A stretch of 64,000 bases of DNA from Natronoplasma sp964602715 (GTDB lineage Archaea > Thermoplasmatota > Thermoplasmata > Halarchaeoplasmatales > Halarchaeoplasmataceae), in NCBI GenBank assembly GCA_964602715.1, contig CAZRSB010000004.1:9669-73668 (forward strand). The letters are read 5' to 3'. Within the stretch, counting starts at the first letter, position 1, and each line of letters begins with the position of its first letter. Shown here in pieces: positions 1 through 10,700 of the stretch. Both the position numbers and the translations under genes were made by a program. The notes beneath the pieces were generated by a model. It was not told where the DNA came from and did no database searches. It saw only the letters and a list, made by a program, of their open reading frames with translations.

Positions 1-483
1 TCCCTTCACATGGCCTATTTCGTGTGCCATGACTCCTTTAAGCTCCTCATCGTCCAAAGTATTTAGAATCCCTTTGGTTGCGGCAACGACTGCGTTGTCT
101 TCATTTCTGCCGGTAGCGAATGCATTCGGTGTATCAGATGGGATGATCGCCACTTTTGGCATTTTTATATCCGCTTCTCTGGCAACTTCCCTGACTATCC
201 TAAATAATCTAGGATTATCGTGTTCTTCGATCAACTTCGCTTTATGAGATTTCAAGATTATTTTATGGCTGTAAAAATAAGAAATAAGATTCATAGCTCC
301 AGCTATTACTAGAAAGATTAACGCTCCACTAATCCAGTTTTCCATGAAAAATTCTCCGATCAACCATCCGACTATGATGAAGAATACAAACATGAAACCG
401 AACAATCCCATGGTCTTTGCTCTTGCGCCCATATAGTTTAAGAACAGATCGAAGTAGTATATAAAGCTAACGAATCGTTTCAC
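1..483 (-). CDS. htpX: HtpX-like membrane metalloprotease, C-terminus cut by window edge
   Basis: Zinc-dependent M48 membrane protease, expected to degrade misfolded membrane proteins. Read on the minus strand, the visible part has two hydrophobic segments (about residues 25-70), then the family block DIKMPKVAIIPSDTPNAFAT, a GRN motif, and AHEIGHVKG, the HExxH zinc site, right at the edge. The third zinc ligand and the last membrane segments lie outside. I take the GTG at 483 as start because the frame is open back to a TAG at 492-490. An ATG at 432 is possible but would trim the N-terminal segment. Family assignment is firm, the start is not. Confidence 0.85.
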   Translation of the reverse strand, partial: MKRFVSFIYYFDLFLNYMGARAKTMGLFGFMFVFFIIVGWLIGEFFMENWISGALIFLVIAGAMNLISYFYSHKIILKSHKAKLIEEHDNPRLFRIVREVAREADIKMPKVAIIPSDTPNAFATGRNEDNAVVAATKGILNTLDDEELKGVMAHEIGHVKG

Positions 484-552
484 CCGAAACTATCTTCCGA
501 TCTACATCATCGATAGTGTTTCACTTATTCTCTAGTTTCTCTTTGTTATGAG

Positions 553-2043
553 TTATAATCTATCCCTGATATTGAAACTTAAAAGGTTTCGTAATCTCTT
601 CTTTTTGTAAAGGGAGGGATTAAACAATACAACTGCTGTAAATATCTCTAACCTGCCGATCCACATGAAAAGAGTCACGATCAATCTTCCTATGTAAGGT
701 ACTTCAGTGAAATCAGTCGCTACAAGACCTAGTCCGGGACCTACATTGCCTAGGGTTATGGCAGAAGCTGCTATTCCAGAAACTAGATCCAGTCCTAATC
801 CAACCATGATGATAGCACCTATAGCAAAAAGCATCATGTAAGCAGCGAAAAACATAGCGATGTTTTCAAGAGTACCTTCGTCAATAACTGAATTGCCCAT
901 TCGTACGACCAAAACCCTCCTTGGATTGATGACTTCTATGAATTTTCTTTTGATCATCTTGAATATTAGTAAGATCCTCATCACCTTGATACCCCCACTT
1001 GTTGAGCCAGCAGATCCCCCTATGAACATCACTATCAATAAAAGGAGTCTAAACAGTTCCGGCCACGCGTCGTAATTTGCAGTAGTGTAACCAGTAGTAG
1101 TCATCAAAGATACTACTTGAAATAGAGCATCTCGGATCGAGATCCCATAACTAGCTCCGATGGCACTTATGATAGCTGTGACAGAGAGTATTATTGCTAT
1201 GTAAGTGACAAACTCAGAATTAGTAAACAGCTTCTTTAATTTACCACTGAACGCTTGGTAATGAAGTGAGAAGTTCACCCCTGCTATAATCATAAAGAAA
1301 ATAAAAATCCACTGCACTGTGGAAGAAAAAACTGCAATGCTATCTGTATGAGGTGAAAAACCACCGGTAGGTAGAGTCGTAAAAGAATGATATACCGCAT
1401 CGTAGAGGCTGAGCCTTGCACCAAGCAACAGTAGCATTAGCATAAAGGTAAAAAGACAATATAGATACCAGAGTATTTTTGCAGTCTCTTTTATCTTGGG
1501 TTTTAATCTAGTGATTGTAGGGCCTGGTGCTTCAGCTTCAAGTAGTTTCATCCCACCGCTGCTCAATTTGGATAAGATGGCTACTGAAAGAACGATTATT
1601 CCCATACCACCAATCCATTGTAATAGTCCTCTCCAGAGCATTAAACTTTTATCGTACTGCTCAAGAGGGAATTCTAATATGGTAGCGCCTGTTGTTGTTA
1701 AACCGGACATCGCCTCAAAAAATGCATTTATCGGTGAAGACAAAGCGAAAGTCAAAAGAAAAGGTATCGCAGAGATCAATGCTAAAACTATCCAAGAAAA
1801 ACTAACGAGAACTATTGCCTCATTATGATGAAAGTCTTCTGGTCTCCCAAACTTTTCTGCCGGATAACCTAAAGTTATAGTAAAAGAGGCCATGAATATG
1901 AATACTAAAGCATTAAAAGGTAAAAAACCAAACAAAATAGGTGTTTCCTGGTAGTAAATAGCTGGTATCACTGGAACAAAAAATGCAAGGCCGAATATTT
2001 TTAAGATTGAACCCAAGTTACCAACTACTACTTTCCATCTCAT
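553..2043 (-). CDS. trkH: TrkH-type potassium uptake channel subunit
   Basis: Membrane pore subunit of a Trk/Ktr potassium uptake system, 496 residues, the usual length. About ten hydrophobic segments are visible. The four selectivity-filter-like loops can be read as TTTGATILEF, TLPTGGFSPH, TTTGYTTANY and LGNVGPGLG, each centred on the conserved glycine. It starts at the ATG at 2043, one base past the stop of the TrkA gene upstream, so the two are almost certainly cotranscribed. Potassium import suits the acidic, apparently salt-adapted proteome. Substrate ion and energy coupling are family knowledge, not shown by sequence. Confidence 0.95.
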   Translation of the reverse strand: MRWKVVVGNLGSILKIFGLAFFVPVIPAIYYQETPILFGFLPFNALVFIFMASFTITLGYPAEKFGRPEDFHHNEAIVLVSFSWIVLALISAIPFLLTFALSSPINAFFEAMSGLTTTGATILEFPLEQYDKSLMLWRGLLQWIGGMGIIVLSVAILSKLSSGGMKLLEAEAPGPTITRLKPKIKETAKILWYLYCLFTFMLMLLLLGARLSLYDAVYHSFTTLPTGGFSPHTDSIAVFSSTVQWIFIFFMIIAGVNFSLHYQAFSGKLKKLFTNSEFVTYIAIILSVTAIISAIGASYGISIRDALFQVVSLMTTTGYTTANYDAWPELFRLLLLIVMFIGGSAGSTSGGIKVMRILLIFKMIKRKFIEVINPRRVLVVRMGNSVIDEGTLENIAMFFAAYMMLFAIGAIIMVGLGLDLVSGIAASAITLGNVGPGLGLVATDFTEVPYIGRLIVTLFMWIGRLEIFTAVVLFNPSLYKKKRLRNLLSFNIRDRL

Positions 2044-2044
2044 A

Positions 2045-3373
2045 TTAGAAACAATCCTCTACAGCGTTGATTTCCTCTTTTAGAACAAAGGTCAAAACTT
2101 GATCTCCTGCTCTAAATGTTTTTTCTCCTCTTGGGATGATGGTCTTTCCGTCTCTTATAATAGCACCTACGATGCACTCGGGGGGAAGATTACTTTGAGC
2201 TAAAGCGGTTCCCTCTACAGGTGATTCCTTATCTACGTTCATCTCTAGCAAATAAATATCTCCGCCATGAATTGGTATAGCTTTCAATGGATTCAATTCT
2301 CTCGCCAATCTCAACATGGTATTCGCGGTTTGAAGTTGTGGAGAAGCCGCCAAGTCTATGCCTATCGTTTCTATAAGTGATTTTACACCGAGTTCGTTGA
2401 CTGTGGCTACTGTCTTATTTACACCATAGACTTTTGCTAATAAAGATACTAAAACGTTATACTCTTCTGAATCAGTAGTTACGGCAACAGCATTCATCCT
2501 CAACACTCCTTCTTCTATCAAAACGTTTTTATCCCTAGCATCTCCAATCAAGACCTCTATATCTCTCAATTCCTCGGCAGCCATCCTAGCCTTCTCTTCT
2601 GAGTTTTCTATAAGTTTTACCTCTACACCCCTTTTATTTAGTTTGTTTGCTATGTGTATCCCGATTGATGAGGCGCCAACAACTATAACTCTTTCTACAG
2701 ACGATTTTCTAGTTCCTAAAAGTTTTAATATCTTTTTTTCTGCCTTTTTACCTTCAGTCATGACCACTATAGTATCGTCCTTTTTAAGCTTGTCATCTCC
2801 ATGAGGGACTATCACCTCATTTCCTCTTATTATAGCACCCAAGTTAGCTTTTTTTGGGAAAGATATGTCCTTAATCTTTTTATTTTTAATACGTGAATTA
2901 GATAAAACCTTGAACTCTGTAACATTTATCTTGCCCCCCATAGAAATCTTACGATCGATGGCAAAGGGAACAGTAATAACATCCGCTACCTTTCTAGCTA
3001 CCAATAATTCTGGAGACACAGCATAATCAACGCCTATCTCCCTAAATCTCTGAGAGACCTCCCTCGAGATGTATTCTAAACCTCTTATCCTAGCCATGGT
3101 CTTACAACCTGCAGATTTGGCCATAGAACAAGCTACTAAATTAGTCTCATTACTGTCCGTTACTGAGAAAAAATAATCTGATCCTTTGATATCTAGTGAA
3201 TTCAAAAGTTCAGGTCTAGCTCCATTGCCTTTTACGACTTTGATATCTAAAGCTCTTGCCTTTTCACAGGCTTTTTCTGATTTATCCACGATTATAACAT
3301 CATGACCTTTTCTCCTGATCGATTCTGCAAGTTGACGACCTACTTCACCTGCACCGATTATTATAACTTTCAT
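2045..3373 (-). CDS. trkA: TrkA-type NAD-binding regulator of potassium uptake, two RCK units
   Basis: Cytoplasmic gating partner of TrkH, 442 residues with duplicated architecture. The first Rossmann fold begins IIIGAGEVGRQLAESIRR, the second near residue 230 begins VIVVGASSIGIHIANKL. Each is followed by a TrkA-C domain; the paired segments NEVIVPHGDDKLKKDDTIVV and DGKTIIPRGEKTFRAGDQVL show the duplication. It binds NAD(H) or ATP and controls the pore. The gene sits between a 93-residue barrel-like protein upstream (26-base gap) and trkH downstream, forming a three-gene unit. No missing key residue was noticed. Confidence 0.95.
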   Translation of the reverse strand: MKVIIIGAGEVGRQLAESIRRKGHDVIIVDKSEKACEKARALDIKVVKGNGARPELLNSLDIKGSDYFFSVTDSNETNLVACSMAKSAGCKTMARIRGLEYISREVSQRFREIGVDYAVSPELLVARKVADVITVPFAIDRKISMGGKINVTEFKVLSNSRIKNKKIKDISFPKKANLGAIIRGNEVIVPHGDDKLKKDDTIVVMTEGKKAEKKILKLLGTRKSSVERVIVVGASSIGIHIANKLNKRGVEVKLIENSEEKARMAAEELRDIEVLIGDARDKNVLIEEGVLRMNAVAVTTDSEEYNVLVSLLAKVYGVNKTVATVNELGVKSLIETIGIDLAASPQLQTANTMLRLARELNPLKAIPIHGGDIYLLEMNVDKESPVEGTALAQSNLPPECIVGAIIRDGKTIIPRGEKTFRAGDQVLTFVLKEEINAVEDCF

Positions 3374-3399
3374 TTCTTTTCACCATTTCTCCAGTTTTG

Positions 3400-3681
3400 T
3401 CACAAAAGCTTTTTCAAAAGCTTTTGATGCTTTCTAATCTTCACCTCTTTTCCTTCCTCTGTCCTTAATTTTTCCACGTCCAATATACGTAATTTTATAT
3501 TACTTTCTTCAACAAGTTCGTCTCCGAAAATAGAAACCAAGATATCATTTTTTTCAGTACTTACTACCACTAATTCTCCATTAGAGATATCCAGTTTTTT
3601 TAACACTTTTGAGTTCACTCTAGCCCTACCTGTAGATCTAACAGGACTCACTTCAACTATCAAAACGTCGTCTTCCGTCAT
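3400..3681 (-). CDS. Small protein resembling the Cdc48 N-terminal double-psi barrel
   Basis: 93 residues, function unknown. The segment VEVSPVRSTGRARVNSKVL followed by LDISNGELVVVS reads like the first half of the Cdc48/AMA-1 N-domain: small strand, G-R-A-R turn, then D-x-x-x-G-E-x-V. The C-terminal third is lysine-rich. It is the first gene of the trkA-trkH unit. A TATA-like tract TATATCTATAAAAT lies about 25 nt before the ATG at 3681, so the mRNA is probably leaderless. Context suggests a regulatory accessory of potassium uptake, but this is inference. It could equally be a free-standing adaptor for an AAA ATPase elsewhere. Confidence 0.6.
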   Translation of the reverse strand: MTEDDVLIVEVSPVRSTGRARVNSKVLKKLDISNGELVVVSTEKNDILVSIFGDELVEESNIKLRILDVEKLRTEEGKEVKIRKHQKLLKKLL

Positions 3682-3733
3682 ATCTAAAAGTACAGAATCA
3701 TTTTATAGATATATATTTTAGGGAAACAAAGAG

Positions 3734-4477
3734 CTAACGGATAATATCTAAAAGAGAAGGACCTTTTCTTATCTCTTCTCCAAAATCCTTGACTTTGATA
3801 TCTTCTGTACCTAAAGAATCTTTGATTGTTTTTAAAGCTTCTTCTTTTCCTCCCAATCTATCTACGAGTCTATTCTCTTTTGCCTCTCGACCGAGAAATA
3901 CCTTTCCTTCAAATACCTCAGAATTATCTTGTATACCTCTTCTAGTTTTGATCTGATCTTTGAACAACTCATTTATCTCTGAAACCATCTTTTTCCTATG
4001 CTTTTTTCCCTCTTCACTGAGTTTAGAAAAAGGCATACCCTCATCTTTGAACTTACCCTCTGACTGTATATCGAATTTGATGCCAAGTTTATCGAGAAAA
4101 TCTGTAAGGTCTGGTCTTATAGATATAGTGCCAACACCTCCAACACTAGATAGCTCATCAGCTACGATGATATCACAACTAGATGCCAACCAGTAAGCAC
4201 CAGAAGTACACTGTTCTTCGATCAAAGCTACTTTGAATAAATCCAATTTACTCACTAGCTGGGAAATCCTTTTACTTGTATAAGGAGAGCCACCTGGAGA
4301 ATTGATTTCAAGCAATAAAGCTTTGTACTTTGATTTATCTTTAATTTTTTCAATATATTTCTCTACTTTTCCCACAGTGGAAGAGCCAAATGGAGAGAAC
4401 AGACCTCCTGGACTCTCCATGATCGGGCCTTCAATAGGGATCACTGCTACTTTTTCTTTAAACAAACCTAAGATCAT
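3734..4477 (-). CDS. sppA: SppA-like signal peptide peptidase (S49 family)
   Basis: Serine-lysine protease of the ClpP/crotonase fold that clears signal peptides or cleaves membrane proteins. At 247 residues it is a single-domain short form. Visible family marks are LLLEINSPGGSP (oxyanion-loop region), CTSGAYWLASSCDIIVA with the nucleophile serine in TSGAY, and SEGKFKDEGMPFS where the first or second lysine is the general base. There is no clear N-terminal membrane anchor: it starts at MILGLFKEKVAVIPIEGPI, so it may be cytosolic or peripheral. A TATA-like TTTAAGTAAAC precedes the ATG by about 25 nt. Stand-alone gene, same strand as the trk unit. Confidence 0.88.
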   Translation of the reverse strand: MILGLFKEKVAVIPIEGPIMESPGGLFSPFGSSTVGKVEKYIEKIKDKSKYKALLLEINSPGGSPYTSKRISQLVSKLDLFKVALIEEQCTSGAYWLASSCDIIVADELSSVGGVGTISIRPDLTDFLDKLGIKFDIQSEGKFKDEGMPFSKLSEEGKKHRKKMVSEINELFKDQIKTRRGIQDNSEVFEGKVFLGREAKENRLVDRLGGKEEALKTIKDSLGTEDIKVKDFGEEIRKGPSLLDIIR

Positions 4478-4680
4478 ATTTCAACTAAAAGGTTTTGTTT
4501 ACTTAAATGTTGAGTTAAAAAGTAGTTTAAATCAAAAAACCGTACAGAAAATAAAAAAGGTATAAGACTCTTCAGTCGATTCTTATATCGCATCAAAACC
4601 AAAAAATATAATAACATCAAATGTTGTTTTATATTAGAGTTGTAAAGTAAAAATATTTGTGTCTCTGTCGGGAGGTCAAT

Positions 4681-5103
4681 ATGATCAAAAAAGACGATCT
4701 AGAGGGTAAAAGAAATTTGAGTAGAATACTTTCCTCCGAACTTAAAACGAAGGATGAAAAAATTTTAGACCTTATAAAAAAGATCGATAAATCAAAAGAT
4801 ATGTGTAGCTCTAGTAAGGAAAAAGAGATAGTCCTAACATTTTTAAAATATCTAAGATCAGAAGGTGAGATATCAGAAAGAGATTTGAAGATGAACATAT
4901 ATCTGGAATTTCTTGAAGACTCCTCAGAAGGAGAATTTTTGAGTATGAGAAAAAAGGTCGATGTCTCAGATGAAGAGATATGGGAGATAGGCAAGAATAG
5001 TTTAGATCTACTTGAGGAGAAAACCGGATATATAGAAACTCCAAAAAAGGGAGATCAAAAGTTTTATAGATGGAACGAATCTAGAGAAAATTCAAATGGA
5101 TGA
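4681..5103 (+). CDS. Hypothetical protein, charged, possibly helical regulator
   Basis: 140 residues, not recognised. The start is set by a perfect Shine-Dalgarno GGAGGT at 4671-4676, four bases before the ATG at 4681; a longer reading from 4657 has no ribosome site. The protein is rich in lysine, glutamate and serine, with predicted helices (SSELKTKDEKILDLIKKID and DEEIWEIGKNSLDLLEEK). The C-terminus GDQKFYRWNESRE resembles the wing of a winged-helix domain, but I cannot assign it. It stands alone between convergent minus-strand genes. Confidence 0.6.
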   Translation: MIKKDDLEGKRNLSRILSSELKTKDEKILDLIKKIDKSKDMCSSSKEKEIVLTFLKYLRSEGEISERDLKMNIYLEFLEDSSEGEFLSMRKKVDVSDEEIWEIGKNSLDLLEEKTGYIETPKKGDQKFYRWNESRENSNG

Positions 5104-5151
5104 TTATAATTTACTTTTCAGGAGCACATTGCTAAAATCTTTTAATTTTTC

Positions 5152-7686
5152 TCAATTAGCCAACAATCTTTCACACCGTTTTTTCCAAAGATCCATACCT
5201 CTTTTTTGAAAGTGACTAGATGCCTCTTTGATCAATTCTTGATTTTGCTCATCACCCTTATTTTTCAAAACTTGACCTAAATCAAATAAAGAAATCGCTT
5301 TTTGATCAAAAGATTCTGTTTTTTCAAATATATCTATAGATTGTTCCAAAAGATTCTTAGCTTTTTCTAAATTTTTATTTTCCCTTTCGATCAAACCATT
5401 TAGATGTTTTACAAGTCCTGTATCTCTTTCTATATCTCGTTTTGTAATCAGGAATCTTAGATCGCCAAGACGATCATTAGCCTTATCTATATTTCCTTCA
5501 TGCACTTCTAGTTTCCCCATTAGATACTCCTGCTCTATTTTAACCTGCAGGCACCCTATTTGATCTAAAATACTTTTACTCTCATCAAGAGTTATTCGGG
5601 CTTTATCGAATTCCTCCATCTCAATATAGATATCACCTTTATTCGTGAGAAGTTGGCTTTCTTCAAATCTATTCCCTACTTTTTGAGATAATTTTAATCC
5701 TTTGTTTATCTGATCTAATGATTTTTCAAGTTCACCTTTCTTTTTGTATACTACTCCTAGGTTGTTCAAAATTTGTGCCTGTTTTGATTTGTATCCCATC
5801 TGGTCATAGGCATCTAAACACTCGTTATAAATCTCGATAGCCTTCTCTAAATTACCATTGAGACTATATACACTAGCTAAATTATTCATAGTTGCTGAGA
5901 GTTCTCTCATGTCTTCAATTTCTTCTCTTAGTTTTCTAGCTTTTTCTAAATTTTTTATCGAGTCTTCAAAATCCCTCAATGCAAAGGCTGCACTACCTAT
6001 ATTATGAAGAGATTGAGCTAAAAACACTTTGTCCCCGATGTCTTCTGCGATTCTTTTGCTCATCTTGAAAGCCTTATAAGCCTCTTCAAGATGACCGATC
6101 TTCATCAACGACCATCCCTTTTTACCCAATAGTTTACCTTGATCTAAAGTACCCTCATCTTCTAGTGAAAGTCTATTATTTATCAATTCAAGTGCCTTTT
6201 CATACTCCCCTTGCTCCTGGAGTGTAGTGATTATCTCGATATAAACCCTCTGTTCGTACTCAAAGTCTTCCACAAGAGGAATGGCCTTTTGCAAGATCCC
6301 TCGACTTTCTTCAAAGTTCCCTAAGATCCTATGAGTATCAGCCATATCTTTTAGGATCTCAAGTTTTCTTATTTTATCAATATCTCTATCAAAGTTAGAA
6401 AGGATATCTAAAACTATATCATATATCTGAAGTGCATCCTCATGTGCAAATGATATCCTAGCATTCTCAGCGGCTTTTAAATAATATTCCATAGCTTTTT
6501 CATAATCTTCCCCACTTAGATAATGCTCAGCTAGAGAAACATATGGTTTTTCAAGCTCATCATTATTGATTTTTTCTATTGTCTCTGCTACTCTAAGGTG
6601 TAACCTTTGTCTTTCTGCCCATTTTCCTATTCCTTCATAAACTGTCTTCCTTATTGTTTCATGGGAAAAATAAAGATATTCTTCATACTCACATTCTTCC
6701 CAAAGGTTGCTTTCAATCAAATCATCCACATGATCGAGAATTTCTAGCTCCTCCAGTTCGGAAGAGTTGGCTAATAGAGGAAAAAATATCTTATCACCTA
6801 TAACACTCCCCAATTGGATCAAAGACCTCGCTTCTTTTGAAAGACGAGATATCCTTTGTTTAATAACATCTTGGAGCAGGTCTGGTATTATGAACTCATC
6901 TTCATCTGGAAATTTTCCTTCCCAAGGAGATATAAGACCTTGCTCCAACATATTCCTCAAACTGATTCTGATAAATAAGGGATTACCTTTGGTCTTTTTT
7001 TGAAGTAATTTTAAAAATTTTTCTGGTATGTTTTTACATCCCAGCAATCTTTGTACCATCTTTTTACTATTTTTAAAAGAAAAAGGTTGCAGTTTGATAT
7101 CTATATATAGATCCTTCCTGGACATTTGATTTTTCATGTTGGTAAACTCGTCTCCAGGGATTACATCTCCAGGTCTATACGTGCCTATAAATAATGAGGC
7201 ATGATCACTTAAACGATCGGAAAGATAATGAAATAAATTCAAGGTACCCCTATCGGCATCGTGCATATCTTCGATGATAAATACGTGAGGAACTTTTTCA
7301 ATATCTTTTTTTAAAACTTCCGCTGTTTCATAAAAAGCGGCATTCTTATGAGCCTCTAACATATCTCTATCTTTCAGCTCAATGTCCTGTAAATTTTCTA
7401 TCTGAGTTAACGTAGGAAGAGATTCTTTTTTACCAGAGGTCCAAGCCTCTCTAATGGGAAGATACGGTTTATTTATTCCACTGACACAACGACCTTCCAT
7501 GATCTTAAAATCTCTATTTTTTCCCTCATTTTTAATCTGCCTAATAAAAGTCGTTTTGCCTACACCAGGTTCACCCTGGATAAATACTGTTTTACCATCT
7601 CCTTTTTCTAAATTATCAAGTAAATCTCTCATCTTTTCAAGATTTTTTTCACGGTTTACAAGAATATTAGTTGTTCGTTTATTCAT
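5152..7686 (-). CDS. STAND-type ATPase with C-terminal TPR array, no N-terminal HTH
   Basis: 844 residues. It begins directly with a STAND/AAA module: Walker A VFIQGEPGVGKTTFIRQ (about residues 34-50), Walker B-like HVFIIEDMHDADRGTLNL, arginine-bearing IGTYRPGD, and a winged-helix-like stretch to about residue 370. The rest (about 390-830) is a run of tetratricopeptide repeats, visible as repeated A-x-x-Y/L-x-x-A-L-x-I and NNLGVVYKKKGELEKSL-type units. It is the downstream paralogue of the larger gene 42 bases upstream but lacks that protein's N-terminal DNA-binding domain. SD AAAGGTG precedes the ATG. STAND proteins are signal-driven switches; this one's ligand and output are unknown. Confidence 0.85.
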   Translation of the reverse strand: MNKRTTNILVNREKNLEKMRDLLDNLEKGDGKTVFIQGEPGVGKTTFIRQIKNEGKNRDFKIMEGRCVSGINKPYLPIREAWTSGKKESLPTLTQIENLQDIELKDRDMLEAHKNAAFYETAEVLKKDIEKVPHVFIIEDMHDADRGTLNLFHYLSDRLSDHASLFIGTYRPGDVIPGDEFTNMKNQMSRKDLYIDIKLQPFSFKNSKKMVQRLLGCKNIPEKFLKLLQKKTKGNPLFIRISLRNMLEQGLISPWEGKFPDEDEFIIPDLLQDVIKQRISRLSKEARSLIQLGSVIGDKIFFPLLANSSELEELEILDHVDDLIESNLWEECEYEEYLYFSHETIRKTVYEGIGKWAERQRLHLRVAETIEKINNDELEKPYVSLAEHYLSGEDYEKAMEYYLKAAENARISFAHEDALQIYDIVLDILSNFDRDIDKIRKLEILKDMADTHRILGNFEESRGILQKAIPLVEDFEYEQRVYIEIITTLQEQGEYEKALELINNRLSLEDEGTLDQGKLLGKKGWSLMKIGHLEEAYKAFKMSKRIAEDIGDKVFLAQSLHNIGSAAFALRDFEDSIKNLEKARKLREEIEDMRELSATMNNLASVYSLNGNLEKAIEIYNECLDAYDQMGYKSKQAQILNNLGVVYKKKGELEKSLDQINKGLKLSQKVGNRFEESQLLTNKGDIYIEMEEFDKARITLDESKSILDQIGCLQVKIEQEYLMGKLEVHEGNIDKANDRLGDLRFLITKRDIERDTGLVKHLNGLIERENKNLEKAKNLLEQSIDIFEKTESFDQKAISLFDLGQVLKNKGDEQNQELIKEASSHFQKRGMDLWKKRCERLLAN

Positions 7687-7728
7687 ATCTTTACACCTTT
7701 TTGTAGAGGAACTTTTTTCAACTAAATA

Positions 7729-10700
7729 TCAATCAAACTCGTCTATCTTCGTTTTTGCTTTCTGAATCCAGTGCTTCATTCCCTTCTCTTTGAACATCTC
7801 AAGGGCATCTTTAAGATAACTAAAGGATTCTTCGATATCCTCTTTTTCAAGGTACAGGACACCGATCTCAAAAAGGGTCACAGGATACTCGATAGGATCA
7901 ACTCCCTTTAATAAATCTTCAGATCTGAATAGCTCTTTTTCGGCCTTTTCATATCTCTCTTTATTCCGATATAATTTGCCGCTCACTCTTCTACATATAC
8001 CCTCTATAAGGTTATTTTCCACTTCTTGAGATAATTCTATCGCTTCATTCATCTTTTCTTCAGCTCGATCGATGTTTCCTCGAAGCAAGTCTATCTCAGC
8101 GATAGAAGACAAAGTTGAAGCTACTTCAGCTTCTTCTGCAACGTTTTCATAAAGCCGTTTAGCTTCTTGAAACTTTTCTAAAGCCTTATCTAACTGACCA
8201 TCTAATAGTAGTACTTTTCCAAGCCCTTCAAGAGCCCAAGCAGTTCTAAATTTTACATTAGCACCCCTATATATTTCTAGGGCATCTTGATGATGTTCTA
8301 ATGCTGTTTCTAATTCACCCATTTTCCGATAGGCTATGGCCATATTATTCAAACATCTAGCGATACCATTTTGACTGCCTACTTTCTCTTCAATAGATTT
8401 TGACTTTTGAAAATGATCTAAACCCTTTTTAAATTCGCCTCTATCTCTGTATATATCTCCTAAATTATTGTGAGCTGTAGCCATCCCTATTATATCTCTT
8501 CTCATCTCACAGTTCTCTAAACCTTCTTTGAAATACTCTTCAGCTTCGTCAAATTCACTTTGATACATCTTAACTAAACCTAAATTATTCAAAGAAGATA
8601 TCAACCTTTCATCTTCATCTAGATCTTTCCAGATGTCTATAGCTTTCTTAAAATGTTTAGTTGCTTCTTCCATTTCTCCTAGATGATATTTTAAGGAACC
8701 AAAATCATGATGTGAACCTGCGATCAATTTTTTGTCATCGATTTTAAATGCCAATTGTTTCTCTTTTTCAAAAAGCTCCTCAGCATTATCGAGATCTCCT
8801 CTCTGTAGAGTAGACCATGCTTTTTGACCTAACAATTTACAGACCTCGCTTGAATATTGCTCCTTTTCTTCTTCTGAATCGACTAGTTCCAACCCCTTTT
8901 CTACTATATCTATAGTTTTGTCTAGTTCTCTCTTCTCCCAATGTGAGTTAGATATCTTTCGATAAATTCTTAGCTCTGTCTCTTTCTCTATCTCTTTTTC
9001 TAAAATTGAGCGATAAGTTTCATTTGATTTTTCATACTCCCCGATTAACTTATACGTATCTCCTAAGCTCTCTAAAATATCTATAACCTGTTTATCATCG
9101 GATTGTTTCGCCATTTTTAAAGCCCTTTTATACATCTCAATTGCATCTTTCTGGGCAAAACTTTTTTTGGCATTTTCGCTTGCTTTGAGGTAATAATCCA
9201 AAGCCTGGTCTATATTTTGTGCTTTCTCATGATGTCTGCCTAGATCTGAATACCACTCTTCCAATTCATGGTCATATAGCTTCTCTATATTGTTAGCTAC
9301 TCTCTTATGAAGAAGTTTCTTTTTCAACCTCTTGATATCTTTGTAAACAGTTTGCTTTATTAGCTCATGAGAAAAGTAAAATTTCTCCCCTTCTGTATCC
9401 TCATCCCACAATTGGTTACCCATCAGCATGTCTATATGATCTAAAAGATCTATCTCGTCTAGGTCCATCGTTTTAGCAAGAAGATCAAAAGGTATCGGAT
9501 CACCTATCACGCTGCCAATCTCTACCACCTTCACAGTTTCATCATCCAATCGGTTCACTCTTCTTTCAATTACGTTGTGAACCATCTCTGAGACAGAGAT
9601 GTCACTTTCATCACTAGGATACAGATCCTTTTTAGGATCTAGAATTTTCTCTTCGAGCATCTGCCTCAAACTCTCCTTTATGAAGAGCGGATTACCCTCT
9701 GTTTTTTCATGGATCCTTTCAATAAAATAATCCGGGACTTCTTCAGTACCTAAAAAACACTTAATGGTTTCTTCAGTATCTTCATATCTTAAAGGTTCGA
9801 GTTTGATCTTTTTTGATTTTCTTTTTCTAGTCAATCTATTCATCATCTCTATTAAATGATGATCTTCAGAGACATCTTCGGGTCGATAGGCTCCTATAAA
9901 TAAAACTGGATCCCCATCCAATTTATCGTTCATATAGGCTAAGATATCCAATGTTGCTTCATCTACCCACTGGAGATCATCCAAAAATACAACTAATGGT
10001 TTTTTTTCGGCGATCTCTTTTATGTACTTCGTGGTTTCATAGAAAGTCTCTTTCTTCTTAGCATCGAATAATCTTTTATCCTGAATACTCTCTTCATCCT
10101 TGCCAGGACCTATGAACGCCATTCCAGCTGTTTCTTGTTTTCTTGTCATACCTTCTATAAACTCACTAAAAGCTTCCTTAAAAGGAAGATAAGGATCAGA
10201 TAGCTCACTTTGACAAGTACCCATCAAAAATTCAAATCCTAACTCCTGAGCGAAGGGCTTCAATTTAGATACAAGGGAAGTTTTTCCTATCCCAGCTTCG
10301 CCCTCTATGAAGATCGTTTTTCCACCCTCTTGTTTGACTTCTTTGAGATTCTCATTAAGTTCTATCTGCTCTTCTTTCCTACCTACAAATACTTCTATAT
10401 CATTCTCTAATTCTTTAAGATTTATAATACCTTCTTCATCGATAGTGCTCAAACCTTTAACTATAGGATTTCTCCCACCGATATGATTATTAATCTTTTT
10501 AACGGGCATCTCTTTTTCTCCATCCTCAGTCAACAATGTCACATACTCTTCTTTTATCGATTTCCAAAATTCGGTCTCGCTCTGTTTACCTTTTTTTGTC
10601 AGAAAATAAACATTTCTCTTTTTATCTGAATTTATAACAAATCTTATATCTTCCTCTATTAGTCCCTCTTCTTTTATCTCTTTCAGAGTGTTATAAGGTG

